Shown in pieces: positions 1 through 9,574 of a stretch of 64,000 nt of DNA (position 1 is the first letter of the stretch; each line of letters opens with the position of its first letter). The DNA lies in assembly GCF_006636215.1 (NCBI RefSeq), contig NZ_VIFM01000032.1, positions 1-64,000 on the forward strand. The letters run 5' to 3'. A model generated the notes under the pieces. The model saw nothing but the letters and a program-made list of their open reading frames with translations. It ran no database searches and had not been told where the DNA came from. This stretch comes from Myxococcus llanfairpwllgwyngyllgogerychwyrndrobwllllantysiliogogogochensis. Lineage in GTDB: Bacteria > Myxococcota > Myxococcia > Myxococcales > Myxococcaceae. Both the position numbers and the translations under genes were made by a program.

Positions 1-2891
1 CCACCATCCTCCCCCGGACGCCGCCCAAGCCGCCCAAGCCGCCCCGGCGCCGCCGGACGACTGGAAAGGACTCGAAGGGGACGGCCACTCCGCCGGAGAC
101 GCCCGAGCAGCGCGAGGCGCGCCGCAACCGCCGCCGCCTCACGCTCACCGAGCTGCGGGAGGTGGCGCGAAACCTGAGCCACTCCGCGAGAGATGACGGG
201 CTGGAGCACTGCTACGGCCGCGAGGCGCTGGTGCGCGAAGTGGTGGACGCGCTGGAGGGCCGGGAGGGCGCGGCCATCGTCCTGGTAGGACCGCCGGGCT
301 CCGGCAAGACGGCACTGGTGCACGAGGTGGTGCGCCGGCTCACCGCGCGCCAGGACGCCGCGGGACAGCGCCGCGACGTGTGGCGCGTGGATGGCAATCA
401 GTTCATCGCGGGGATGATGTACGTGGGCCAGTGGGAGGCCCGCGCGCGCGGCGTGGTGAAGGAGCTGGTGGAGGTGGGTGACCTGCTCTACGTGGACGAC
501 CTGGCCTCGCTCGTCTACGCGGGGCGCACCTCCAGCGAGCGCACCAACGTCGCGCAGTTCCTGGAACCCCACATGGCGCGCGGCGAATTGACCGTGCTCG
601 CGGAGTCCACGCCCGAGCGCTTCGAGCGGGTGCGCGAGGAGGCGCCGACGCTCGCCTCGCTGTTCCGCGTGGTGCACGTGCCCGCGTTGGAGCCCCGCAC
701 GACGTTGCCAGCCCTGCTGGGGACACTGCGGGAGTTGGAGGGCTCGGGCGAAGGAGGGCCCGCGGTGCGGCTGTCCCCGCTCGCGCTGGAGACCCTGCTG
801 GACCTCCAGCAGCGCTTCGTCGCGCACGAGGCCTTCCCGGGCAAGGCGGTGCGGCTCTTGCGCCGGGTGCTCGCGAGGCCCGGCACGGTGGACCAGAACG
901 TGCGCCGCTTCACGGAGGAGGACGTCACCGCCGCGATGCGCGCGCAGACGGGCCTGCCGGACTTCGTGCTGGGGAGCGCGCCTCCGAAGTCCCGGGACGT
1001 GCTGGAGCGCGAGCTGGCCGCGCAGGTGGCCGGACAGCCAGAGGCCGTCGCCGCCGTGGTGGATGCCATCCTCACGCTCCAGCGCTCGCTGCAGCCGCCG
1101 GACAAGCCGCTGGCCACCTACCTCTTCGTGGGCCCCACCGGCGTGGGCAAGACGGAGACGGCCAAGGCGCTGGCGCGCACCCTCTTCGGCAGCGAGGAGC
1201 GGATGGTCCGCTTCGACATGTCGGAGTTCGTCTCCGCCTCCAGCATCACCCGGCTCCTGGGCCTGCCCGGCGCACCGGACGGCGAGCTGACGACGGCGCT
1301 GCGCACCCAGCCGTTCTGCGTGGTGCTGTTCGACGAGGTGGAGAAGGCGCACCCGCGCATCTTCGACGCGCTCCTCCAGTTCCTCGGTGAAGGCCGGCTG
1401 ACGGACGGCGCGGGACGCACCGTGGACGCGCGACAGGCGGTGGTGGTGCTCACGTCCAACCTGGGCGTGCGCGAGGCCGCCGCCCGCACGGGCTTCCACC
1501 GCGCTCCGGAAGGCGCGGAGGCGCACTACCTCTCCTCGGTGCGCGCCTTCTTCCGCCCGGAGTTCTTCAACCGCCTGGACCGCGTGGTGCCCTTCCGCTC
1601 CCTCACGCCCGCCGCGCTGCGCGTCGTCGTGGAGCACGCCCTGGAGTCGCTGCTGTCGCGGCGAGGCATCCGCCGGGGCAACGTGCTGGTGGAGGTGGAG
1701 TCCGCGCTGCTCGACCTGCTGGTGGAGCAGGCATATGACCCGCGCTACGGCGCGCGTCCCTTGAAGCGCGCGCTGGAGCGACGCCTCACCGTGCCCCTGG
1801 CCCACCACCTGGTGCGGCGCGGCGGCGAGGACCTGGCCCGCGTGGAGCTGTTCCGCCGGGGCGAGGACATGGGGCTGTCGGTGGAGCTGCTCATGAGGGA
1901 GCCCGCGTGGGCCCGTGAGCAGGACCCCACCACCTGGACGCTCCCTGGCGTGTCGCGCGTCCTTGAGGAAGTGACGACGCGACTGGAGTCGCTCCAGGCG
2001 GCGGAGGCGAGGCGCTCGGACGGAGAGGCACCGCCCGGTGGTGTCGAGGCCGTGGAGCTGGGAGAGCGACTGGAGCGCCTGTCGGCGGAGGCCCTGGACA
2101 TCCGCGAGAATGAACTGGCGGACCGCGACTTCCTGGAGACAGAGGAGCGCGTGGGCAAGCTGGAGCGTGACGGGTACCAGGACAGCTGGAGGCACAACAA
2201 GGGACGGGGCGGGCTGCGGCCTCGGCCCTCCTATGTCCCGGAGCCGATGCCGGTGTCCCCCGAGGAGCGGCTGCGTCGCTGCCGCCCCAAGGTGGTGAAC
2301 CTGCGCGATGAGGTGGAGTGGCTCGCGCATCAACTGGCCACGCGAGCGCGCGGAATGGAGGTGCACGCGTTGCTGGTGGAAGGGCTCGCGGACTCGCCGA
2401 CCTCCGCGCTGGATGCCGTGGTGAAGGGGCTTCCCCAGGGCCTGGGACGCGTGGTCGTCCACGAGGAGCACGTGGAGCCGGACGGCACCATCAGCTGGGC
2501 GGCACCGGGCTCGGCGCGTCCCGCGGGGGTGCGTGTGCGGCGGCAGGTGGTGAGCATGGCGGCGTTCGGTCTGTCGGAGGTGCTCGCGACGCTGGAGGGC
2601 TATGCGCTGGTGCATCTGGGCGTGCGGCCCGCGCTGGTCCGCGTGGAGCTGCTGGCGGACGCGCCAGACTTGATGAAGAGCGTGTCCCGGGCGGTGGCGA
2701 CTCGCGACGCGGTGAAGCTGGCGGAGCGGGAAGCCCGTCGCGCGGGCCTGGTGCCCGAGTCGCCCCAGGGCCGCGTCGTCATGGAGGGCGAACCCGAGAA
2801 CGTCGTTCATCTGGGGAGCGGGAGAACTCCCTCCGAGTCCGTGGCCTGGGCGGCGCGAGTGCTGCGTGACTCCGCGCGAGGAGGGCACTGA
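1..2891 (+). CDS. ClpA/ClpB-like double AAA+ ATPase, 5' partial
   Basis: The frame is open from the left edge, so the true start lies outside the window. The GTG at 162 is a poor start because the codons before it already read as a Pro/Arg-rich linker followed by a Clp-type helix (LTELREVARNL). D1 has Walker A GPPGSGKT near base 290 and a pore-loop-like segment MYVGQWE, but its Walker B ends DD (LLYVDDLA) instead of DE. D2 has Walker A GPTGVGKT near 1130, Walker B VVLFDEVEKAH, sensor 1 TSNLG, an arginine-finger segment FFRPEFFNRLD and sensor 2 GARPLKR. The D2 pore loop, normally GYVG, reads GLPG. About 300 residues of helical and unplaced sequence follow D2. Relatives remodel or unfold proteins with ATP; the substrate here is unknown. 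One base separates it from a second such ATPase, so joint function is inferred. No ClpP or secretion gene adjoins it. Confidence 0.85.
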   Translation, partial: TILPRTPPKPPKPPRRRRTTGKDSKGTATPPETPEQREARRNRRRLTLTELREVARNLSHSARDDGLEHCYGREALVREVVDALEGREGAAIVLVGPPGSGKTALVHEVVRRLTARQDAAGQRRDVWRVDGNQFIAGMMYVGQWEARARGVVKELVEVGDLLYVDDLASLVYAGRTSSERTNVAQFLEPHMARGELTVLAESTPERFERVREEAPTLASLFRVVHVPALEPRTTLPALLGTLRELEGSGEGGPAVRLSPLALETLLDLQQRFVAHEAFPGKAVRLLRRVLARPGTVDQNVRRFTEEDVTAAMRAQTGLPDFVLGSAPPKSRDVLERELAAQVAGQPEAVAAVVDAILTLQRSLQPPDKPLATYLFVGPTGVGKTETAKALARTLFGSEERMVRFDMSEFVSASSITRLLGLPGAPDGELTTALRTQPFCVVLFDEVEKAHPRIFDALLQFLGEGRLTDGAGRTVDARQAVVVLTSNLGVREAAARTGFHRAPEGAEAHYLSSVRAFFRPEFFNRLDRVVPFRSLTPAALRVVVEHALESLLSRRGIRRGNVLVEVESALLDLLVEQAYDPRYGARPLKRALERRLTVPLAHHLVRRGGEDLARVELFRRGEDMGLSVELLMREPAWAREQDPTTWTLPGVSRVLEEVTTRLESLQAAEARRSDGEAPPGGVEAVELGERLERLSAEALDIRENELADRDFLETEERVGKLERDGYQDSWRHNKGRGGLRPRPSYVPEPMPVSPEERLRRCRPKVVNLRDEVEWLAHQLATRARGMEVHALLVEGLADSPTSALDAVVKGLPQGLGRVVVHEEHVEPDGTISWAAPGSARPAGVRVRRQVVSMAAFGLSEVLATLEGYALVHLGVRPALVRVELLADAPDLMKSVSRAVATRDAVKLAEREARRAGLVPESPQGRVVMEGEPENVVHLGSGRTPSESVAWAARVLRDSARGGH

Positions 2892-2892
2892 C

Positions 2893-5196
2893 ATGGACAA
2901 GAACTTCCATCTGTTCGTGCGGAACTACCCCGGCGTGGGGGTGGCCGCGCACGTGTTGACGCACCCGCATCTGGCCTCGTTCGCGCCGGACCTGGCGACC
3001 GCGCGACTGGATGTGGCCGAGGTGCTGGGCCGACTGCTCAAGCGGGGGGACTTGCGCGACGCGCAGACCCACTGGCCGGACCTGCGCACGAAGAAGATGA
3101 ACCTCACCGTGCGCGCCGTGCAGCACGGGCGACTGTTGCCCGTTCCGCTCAAGCTCACGGTGGTGACGCGCGGTGGACGAGGGAAGGCGGAGCGCGGTGG
3201 CCGGAAGGGCGCGGCGAAGGGGGCCGTGCACGTCTGGGTTCCTCGCGTGGACGTGGAGGGCTCGCTGCAGGACCTCGGGGACCTGGAGGCCTATGTGGAG
3301 GAGCTGGTCCGCCACGAGCTCTACATGGCGCCGCTGGAGCGCCTGCACTCGCTGGCCTACCTGGGCGATGAGACCGTCGAAACCATCTCCGTGACGGTGA
3401 AGTCCCGTGAGGCGACCCGCGCGCGCATCATCGAGGAGCCCCGAGGGCCGGTGCGCCGCCCTCCCCCACCTCCTGGGCTCGCCGAGGCGAGTCGTTGCCT
3501 CAACGAGGAGGCCCGTGCGGGACTGCTGGAGCGTGCCTGGGAGCGCGACACGGAGGTCGGCCTGCTGGCGGAAGCCGTCACCTCGAGAGCGCGCGCCAGC
3601 GTGCTGCTCGTGGGGCCCCCCTCCGTGGGCAAGACGTCGCTGGTGCATGAGCTGGTGCACCGGGCGGAGTCCGCGTCGGCCGGGAATGCGCTCCAGGGAC
3701 TGGAGGTCTTCAGCACCTCGGGCGGTCGCATCATGGCCGGCATGCGCTATCTGGGGCAGTGGCAGAAGCGCGTGCAGCTCATGGTCAACGAGCTGCGGGT
3801 GCGGCGCGCGGTGCTCCACCTGGACAGCCTCTCCGAGCTGCTCTCCCTGGGCGGCGGTGACACGGGCCTGGACGTCGCGCGGCACCTGCTGCCGGCGCTG
3901 GAAGGGGGCGAGGTGGCGCTGGTGCTGGAGGCCACGCCAGAGGACGTCGCGCGAGCGGAGCGCACGCATGGCGCCTTCCTCCAGGCGCTGCGACACGTCG
4001 TCGTGGAGCCGCTGGCGCCCGAGAAGGCACGGGCCGCCGTGCAGCAGGCATCCCAGCGCGTCGCGAAGGCGCGCAAGGTGCGCTTCACACCCGCCTCGTT
4101 GGAGCGCGCGGCGGAGCTGACGGAGCGCTTCGGAGAGGGGCCGCCTCCGGGTGGCGCGGTGTCGCTGCTTCGCGCCGCGACGGCGCAGGCCGCCACGGGA
4201 ACGGAAGTGGACGCGGGCGCGGTGACCTCCGCGTTCTGCACGCGCACGGGCTACCCGAGGGAGCTGGTGGACTCCTCGATTCGCCTGGACCCGGATGCGT
4301 TGCTGCGCCGGTTCCGCGAGCGCATCGTTGGCCAGGATGAGGCCACGCTGCTCCTGCGCAACCTCGTCGTCACGCTGAAGACGGGACTGGCGGACCCCTC
4401 GCGTCCCCTGGGGGCGTTCCTGCTCCTGGGTCCCACGGGCGTGGGCAAGACGGAGTCGGCGCTGGCGCTAGCGGAATACCTCTTCGGCGACATCGCCCGG
4501 CTGGCCCGCTTCGACATGGCGGAGTACGCCGCGCCCGGCAGCGCGGGACGGCTGGTGGGTGAAGTGGGAGGCCAGCAAGGAGGCCTCGCGCGGCGCGTGC
4601 GCGAGCAGCCCTTCGGCGTGGTGCTGCTGGACGAGGTGGAGAAGGCGGACGCGGGTGTGCATGACCTGCTGCTCCAGGTCCTCGGCGAGGGACGGCTGAC
4701 AGACGGCACGGGGCGCACCGTCAGCTTCCGGAACACGGTGGTGCTGCTCACGAGCAACCTGGGCGCGGAGTCGGCGGCGCGCTCGCTGGGCTTTGGTGGT
4801 GACACGCCTCGGGACATGGAGGCGCACTACCTGGGCGCGGCCACGGCCTTCTTCCGTCCGGAGCTGCTCAACCGGTTGGACCAGGTGGTGCCCTACCGCG
4901 CCCTCGCGCCGGACGTCATCCGGACGCTCGCGCGACGCACGCTGGAGGCTGCGCTGGGCCGAGAGGGACTCGCGCGGCGTGGGGTGAAGGTGAGCTTTGG
5001 CGAGGACGTGGTGGACTTCCTCGCGAAGGCCGGCTTCGACGCGCGCTACGGTGCGCGCCCGCTGAAGCGCGCGGTGGAGCAGCATGCCATCGTCCCGCTG
5101 GCGCAGTGGCTCGCGACACATGCGGGCACTCCGCACCGACAGGTGACGCTGCGAGTGGGCGCCCAGGGCCAGTTGGAGCTGGAGGCCCGGGCATGA
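2893..5196 (+). CDS. ClpA/ClpB-like double AAA+ ATPase with degenerate D1
   Basis: 767 residues. The ATG at 2893 is preferred over a GTG at 2866 because GAGGAGG sits seven bases upstream of it. The N-terminal 220 residues replace the usual Clp N domain with an unplaced globular part and a Pro-rich linker. D1 has Walker A GPPSVGKT (around residue 239), but its Walker B reads AVLHLDSLSE, so the catalytic Glu is missing. D2 has Walker A GPTGVGKT (around residue 515), VVLLDEVEKAD, TSNLG, the finger segment FFRPELLNRLD and GARPLKR. The D2 pore loop reads GEVGG, without the aromatic residue. D2 is therefore probably the active ATPase and D1 structural (inference). It is translationally close to the preceding ATPase and ends one base before a convergent gene. 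It could be a regulatory partner of the first protein instead of a full unfoldase. Confidence 0.85.
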   Translation: MDKNFHLFVRNYPGVGVAAHVLTHPHLASFAPDLATARLDVAEVLGRLLKRGDLRDAQTHWPDLRTKKMNLTVRAVQHGRLLPVPLKLTVVTRGGRGKAERGGRKGAAKGAVHVWVPRVDVEGSLQDLGDLEAYVEELVRHELYMAPLERLHSLAYLGDETVETISVTVKSREATRARIIEEPRGPVRRPPPPPGLAEASRCLNEEARAGLLERAWERDTEVGLLAEAVTSRARASVLLVGPPSVGKTSLVHELVHRAESASAGNALQGLEVFSTSGGRIMAGMRYLGQWQKRVQLMVNELRVRRAVLHLDSLSELLSLGGGDTGLDVARHLLPALEGGEVALVLEATPEDVARAERTHGAFLQALRHVVVEPLAPEKARAAVQQASQRVAKARKVRFTPASLERAAELTERFGEGPPPGGAVSLLRAATAQAATGTEVDAGAVTSAFCTRTGYPRELVDSSIRLDPDALLRRFRERIVGQDEATLLLRNLVVTLKTGLADPSRPLGAFLLLGPTGVGKTESALALAEYLFGDIARLARFDMAEYAAPGSAGRLVGEVGGQQGGLARRVREQPFGVVLLDEVEKADAGVHDLLLQVLGEGRLTDGTGRTVSFRNTVVLLTSNLGAESAARSLGFGGDTPRDMEAHYLGAATAFFRPELLNRLDQVVPYRALAPDVIRTLARRTLEAALGREGLARRGVKVSFGEDVVDFLAKAGFDARYGARPLKRAVEQHAIVPLAQWLATHAGTPHRQVTLRVGAQGQLELEARA

Positions 5197-5197
5197 C

Positions 5198-6148
5198 TCA
5201 CGCGCCGAGCAGCCTCATGGGACTGCCCTGGCTCCAGGCCAGGATGTCCTCCACGGCGTCGCGGTAATAGACAGCGTAATTCTCCCGCGTGACGTAGCCG
5301 AGATGCGGCGTGAGCACCGTGTTGGGAAGGGACCTCAACGGGTGCTCGCGCGGCAGCGGCTCGACGGAGAAGACATCCAGCCCCGCACCGGCGATGCGCC
5401 CTTCGCGCAGGGCCGACACCAGGGACTGCTCGTCCACGAGCCCCGCGCGAGAGGTGTTGACGAGGTAGGCCGAGCGCTTCATCGCCCCCAGCTCCGTCGG
5501 GCCCACCACGCCCTGCGTCCGCTCGCCCAGCACCAGGTGCAGCGTGACGACATCCGACGAGGCGAAGAGCGTGGCCTTGTCGACGAGGCGTGCTCCAGCC
5601 GCCTCCGCGCGCTCGGCCGTCAGGCCGCGACTCCACGCCACGACCTCCATCCCGAAGGCGAGCCCCACGCGCGCCACCTGTGTCCCCAACTTGCCGAGCC
5701 CCACGACGCCCAGGCGCTTGCCGGACACCGTCTCCGTCAGCCCCGTCTGCCATCCCCCCGCACGCAGCGATGAGTCCTCGTCCGGGATGCGCTTGAGCAG
5801 CGCGAGAATCAGCGCCCACGTCAGCTCGGCGGCGGGTGCGCCCACCGCGCCCGTGCCACACACGGTGATGCCCTGGCGTCGGCAGGCCTCGACGTCGATG
5901 GCCGCGTTGCGCATTCCCGTCGTCACCAGCAGGCGAAGCCGGGGGAGCCGTGTGATGAGCGACGCGGGGAACGTCGTGCGCTCGCGCATCGCGACGATGA
6001 CGTCGAACTCCTGGAGCGCCTCCGCCACGGCGTCCTCTCCCGCGAGGGGCTCGCGGAAGAAGCGCGGCTCGGCCCCAGCGGGAAGTCGGGACCAGTCCGT
6101 CGAAGAGCGTGCGACCTCCAGATAGTCATCGAGGACCGCGACTTTCAC
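5198..6148 (-). CDS. D-2-hydroxyacid dehydrogenase family protein
   Basis: About 316 residues of the NAD-dependent 2-hydroxyacid dehydrogenase family, which reduces 2-oxo acids to D-2-hydroxy acids or the reverse. The Rossmann signature GLGKLG is followed by an acidic/hydrophobic strand, and the catalytic residues are visible as Arg in NTSRAGLVDE, Glu in FSVEPLP and His in TPHLGY. The likely start is the GTG at 6148 (MKVAVLDDY). GAGGAGGG abuts the ATG at 6154, giving that codon almost no spacing, whereas GTG lies seven bases away. The substrate cannot be read from sequence. It is cytosolic, with no signal peptide. It converges with the AAA+ pair and is divergent from the kinase gene, so it is probably transcribed alone. 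Confidence 0.85.
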   Translation of the reverse strand: MKVAVLDDYLEVARSSTDWSRLPAGAEPRFFREPLAGEDAVAEALQEFDVIVAMRERTTFPASLITRLPRLRLLVTTGMRNAAIDVEACRRQGITVCGTGAVGAPAAELTWALILALLKRIPDEDSSLRAGGWQTGLTETVSGKRLGVVGLGKLGTQVARVGLAFGMEVVAWSRGLTAERAEAAGARLVDKATLFASSDVVTLHLVLGERTQGVVGPTELGAMKRSAYLVNTSRAGLVDEQSLVSALREGRIAGAGLDVFSVEPLPREHPLRSLPNTVLTPHLGYVTRENYAVYYRDAVEDILAWSQGSPMRLLGA

Positions 6149-6553
6149 GTGCATCCCTCCTCGCCATCACACTGCCATGACACGACGGAGGACTCACGCG
6201 AGACCTCCCCCCATTGTCGGCGCGGAGACCGTGGCATACCGCGCAACCACGGCTTCCAGACGGGGCCGCACGCGCATGCGACGCCTCCCTCCGTCGGCAT
6301 GAAGACCGAGGCCTCGAACGTGGCTCGTCCCCTGCGGCGCTCAGGCTCCGCCCAGCGCCCGCGCCTTGCGGCCCGCGCCCGCCTGCCCCCCTCGACGCCG
6401 CACCGCACGAGTCCCGCGCGAAGCCTCGCGCCACCGTGACGAAGCCGCCACGTGGCACCCTCGCCCCTGTCGCGCGGGGACTCTCTGCTATCGTCGCTCG
6501 CGCCCACTTCCCACCCCAGTACAGGAACCCTCCCGTGGGAGGGGACACCCTTC
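6149..6553. other. divergent intergenic region
   Basis: About 400 bases between the divergently read dehydrogenase and kinase genes. It must carry both promoters, but I see no convincing sigma-54 or sigma-70 pair and no strong palindrome. The right end holds the ribosome binding site GGGAGGGG (6537-6544) for the kinase gene. Open frames across it have no recognisable content. Confidence 0.5.
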
Positions 6554-9500
6554 ATGCGCTGCGTCGATGAGACCGTCTTCATGAAGTTGCTCCTGGGCGA
6601 GCTGTCGCCCACGGAGAGCGCCGAGGTGGATGCCCACCTCGACACGTGCGCCTCGTGTCGGACGCTCGTGGCCGAGGGACTGCGCGCGCAGTCTCCGGAC
6701 CTCATCACCAGCGCGACGCCCACCGAGCCCATGCCCCTGTCTCCCCGCCGCGAGGACTCGCCGCTGGAGAAAGGCACGGCGGTGGGCCGCTACCTCGTCC
6801 TGGAGCTGCTGGGCGCGGGAGCCATGGGCGTCGTGTACGGCGCCTATGACCCGGAGCTGGACCGCCGCGTCGCCCTCAAGCTGCTGCGCACCGGCGCCCT
6901 GGGGCTCGACATGGAGAAGGAGCGCGCCCACCTGCTGCGCGAGGCGCAGGCCATGGCCCGCGTCTCCCACCCGAACGTGGTGGCCGTCTATGACGTGGGC
7001 ACCTTCGGCCAGCACGTGTTCCTGGCCATGGAGCGGGTGGAGGCCCAGACGCTGGGCGAGTGGCTGAAGGCCGCGCCCCGCCCCTGGCGCGAGGTGCTGG
7101 ACCTCTTCCTCGACGCGGGCCGGGGGCTCGCGGCGGCGCATGCCGCGGGCGTGGTGCACGGCGACTTCAAGCCCGCCAACCTCCTCGTCGGCGGCGACGA
7201 CAATGTCCACGTCACGGACTTCGGCCTCGCGCGCCTGGGCGCTCCCACCACACGCGAGAGCGCGCTGCCCGCGCGCACGGACCCTCTGCGTGACAAGACC
7301 GTGGAGCGCTCGCTGACGGGCGGCACGCCGGCCTACATGGCGCCGGAGCAACTGCTGGGCGAGACGCGCGCGGGCGCGGCCGGAGACCAGTTCTCCTTCT
7401 GCGTGGCGCTCCACGAAGCCCTGTACGGCGCACGCCCCTTCGAAGGCGCCACCCTGGCCGAGCTGGCCTCCCAGGTGTCCTCGGGACAGGTGCGGCCTCC
7501 GCCCAACGGCACGCGCGTTCCTCCATGGCTGCGTCGCGTGTTGCTGCGGGGGCTCGCCCGTCGCGCGGAGGACCGCTTCCCGAACCTGGAGGCCCTGCTC
7601 GACGCACTCCAGAACGACCCGGCCACGAGGTGGAAGCGAGGCCTCCAGTTCGCCAGCGCGGTGGCCATCCTCGCCACCGCGGTGGGCCTCACACACGCGG
7701 TGCACACCCGTGGAGCACGGGCCTGCGCGAGCGCGCCGCAGGAGATGACCACCATCTGGGGCCCGGAGCAGGCCGCCGCCATCCAGGCCGCGTTCACCGC
7801 CACCGGCCGGCCCTATGCCTCCGCCGCCTGGGAGCGCGTGCGCCGGGAGCTGGACGCGTACACCGCCGCCTGGACGACGACGCGCACCACCGCGTGCGAG
7901 GCCACACGCGTCCGGGGCGAGCAGCCCGAAGAGGTGATGGCGTGGCGCATGCGCTGCCTCGACAATCGGCTGGCGGATGTCTCCGCGCTCACGCGACTGT
8001 TGTCCCAGGCGGACGCCAGGACGGTGGACGAATCGCACCGCGCGGTGAAGGGCCTGCCCCCCCTGTCGGGATGCTCGGAGGCGCTGGCACCCGGCGGGGC
8101 CACCCTGCCCGAGGGACCTGAAGCACGCGAGCGCCACGAGGCGCTGCGCGCGACGCTCGCACGAGGCCGAGCGCTCCTGGCCACCGGTCGCTACGCGGAA
8201 GGCGTCACGCTGGTGGAGCCGACGGCCGTGGCGGCGAAGCGGGCGGCGAACCGTCACGACGGCGCCGAAATCTCCCTGCTGCTCGGCGAGCTGCGCGAGG
8301 GCGCCGGAGACTGGCGTGGCGCGGAGGCCGCGCTCTTCGAGGCACTGAACGCGGCGGAGGCCACGCGTCAGGACGCCGTGGCCGCGCGCGCGTGGACGCT
8401 GCTGGTGCGCGTGTCCTGCATCGGCCTGGACGAGTACGAGCTGGCCTCGCGCTGGAAGGACCGCGCCGCGGCCGCCATCGAACGGCTGGGCGGTGGAAAC
8501 GAGCTGACCCGCGTCCACCTCCTCACCTACTCCGGCACCGTCCTGCGCAAGCAGCGGCGCTTCGAGGAGGCCGTGGCGTTGCAGGAGCAGGCCCTGCTGT
8601 TCGCGGAGAGCACCTTCGGGCCGGACAGCCTGGAAGTGGCGGACGTGCTCCTGGAGCTGGGCTCCACGCAGTGGGTCCACCCCCGCCTCGCCGAGGCCCG
8701 GGCCCACCTGGAGCGCGCCGCCACCATCACCCGGCAGGCCCTGGGCCCCGAGCACCCGGAGGTCGCCCGGGTGCGACTGGCCGTGGTCCCCGTGCTCAGG
8801 GACCAGGAGGAGCTGAAGCTGGCGGAGGTGGTCGCCCGCGAGGCGCTCGGCGTCTTCGAGCGGACGCTCGGCCCGGACCACCCTCGCGTCTACGACGCGC
8901 TCAACGACCTGGCCTCGACGCTCGTCGTCCAATCGCGCATGGACGAGGCCCTCCCTTTCTACGAGCGCGCCCTCACCATCGTCGCGAAGACGGACGGGCC
9001 GGAGAGCTACGGCGCCTCCGTCATCCACGCCAATCTGGGCGTCCTCTTCTTCCAGAAGGGCCACTTCGACCTCTCCCTGGAGCACTTCCTGCGGACCATC
9101 GCCCTGCGCGACAAGTCGCGCGGACTGATGGACCCGTCGCTGGTGAGCCCGCTGCGCCTGGTCGGGAAGATCATGTCCCTCAAGGAGCGCTACGCGGACA
9201 TGGCGCACTACTGCCAGCGGGCCGCGGACATCATGCTCCTGCAACCGGATGACAGCTCCGGACAGTGGACCCTCAGCCTGAGAGATTTGGGCACCGCCTT
9301 CCTCAAGCTGAAACGGCCCACGGAGGCGCTCGTGCCCCTGGAGCGGGCCGTCGCCGGCTGGGACAAGGCGCGGCCGGAGGTCGGCCAGCGCACCGAGGTG
9401 AAGTTCCTGCTCGCCCAGGCCCTGTGGGAGTCCGGCAAGGACCGCCCACGGGCCCTGCGCCTCGTTGCCGAGGCGCGAATCATGGCCATGACGGACGACC

Positions 9501-9559
9501 CCTCGGAGAAGACGCTCCCTCTCATCGACGCGTGGCTCGCGGCGCACAAGGTCCGCTGA
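6554..9559 (+). CDS. serine/threonine protein kinase with N-terminal zinc-finger and C-terminal TPR repeats
   Basis: 1001 residues from the ATG at 6554, which follows GGGAGGGG at a good distance; an upstream GTG at 6452 would add 34 implausible residues. Residues 1-45 resemble an anti-sigma zinc-finger domain, with HxxxCxxC at H28, C32 and C35. The Hanks kinase domain follows (about 80-345), with a glycine loop GAGAMGVVYG, Lys109 in VALKLL, HGDFKPAN with Asp204, DFG at 222 and GTPAYMAPEQ. HGD replaces HRD, making it a non-RD kinase, a variant common in myxobacteria. A membrane span lies near 362-382, and the extracytoplasmic half is a long array of tetratricopeptide repeats. It probably senses an envelope signal and phosphorylates cytoplasmic targets. 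Which protein it regulates is not evident from its neighbours. Confidence 0.9.
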   Translation: MRCVDETVFMKLLLGELSPTESAEVDAHLDTCASCRTLVAEGLRAQSPDLITSATPTEPMPLSPRREDSPLEKGTAVGRYLVLELLGAGAMGVVYGAYDPELDRRVALKLLRTGALGLDMEKERAHLLREAQAMARVSHPNVVAVYDVGTFGQHVFLAMERVEAQTLGEWLKAAPRPWREVLDLFLDAGRGLAAAHAAGVVHGDFKPANLLVGGDDNVHVTDFGLARLGAPTTRESALPARTDPLRDKTVERSLTGGTPAYMAPEQLLGETRAGAAGDQFSFCVALHEALYGARPFEGATLAELASQVSSGQVRPPPNGTRVPPWLRRVLLRGLARRAEDRFPNLEALLDALQNDPATRWKRGLQFASAVAILATAVGLTHAVHTRGARACASAPQEMTTIWGPEQAAAIQAAFTATGRPYASAAWERVRRELDAYTAAWTTTRTTACEATRVRGEQPEEVMAWRMRCLDNRLADVSALTRLLSQADARTVDESHRAVKGLPPLSGCSEALAPGGATLPEGPEARERHEALRATLARGRALLATGRYAEGVTLVEPTAVAAKRAANRHDGAEISLLLGELREGAGDWRGAEAALFEALNAAEATRQDAVAARAWTLLVRVSCIGLDEYELASRWKDRAAAAIERLGGGNELTRVHLLTYSGTVLRKQRRFEEAVALQEQALLFAESTFGPDSLEVADVLLELGSTQWVHPRLAEARAHLERAATITRQALGPEHPEVARVRLAVVPVLRDQEELKLAEVVAREALGVFERTLGPDHPRVYDALNDLASTLVVQSRMDEALPFYERALTIVAKTDGPESYGASVIHANLGVLFFQKGHFDLSLEHFLRTIALRDKSRGLMDPSLVSPLRLVGKIMSLKERYADMAHYCQRAADIMLLQPDDSSGQWTLSLRDLGTAFLKLKRPTEALVPLERAVAGWDKARPEVGQRTEVKFLLAQALWESGKDRPRALRLVAEARIMAMTDDPSEKTLPLIDAWLAAHKVR

Positions 9560-9574
9560 AGCCTGGGGCCCCGC

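Noticed and set aside
1-5196. ClpV of a type VI secretion system
   Set aside because: No sheath, tube or membrane-complex genes are nearby and the pore loops are degenerate.
6149-6553. Sigma-54 promoter at the TGGCA-containing sites
   Set aside because: No GC element with correct spacing to a TTGC element follows either TGGCA.
6488-9547. Long open frame antisense to the kinase gene
   Set aside because: It lacks domain motifs and mirrors the GC-rich codon pattern of the real gene; such antisense frames are expected in DNA of this composition.
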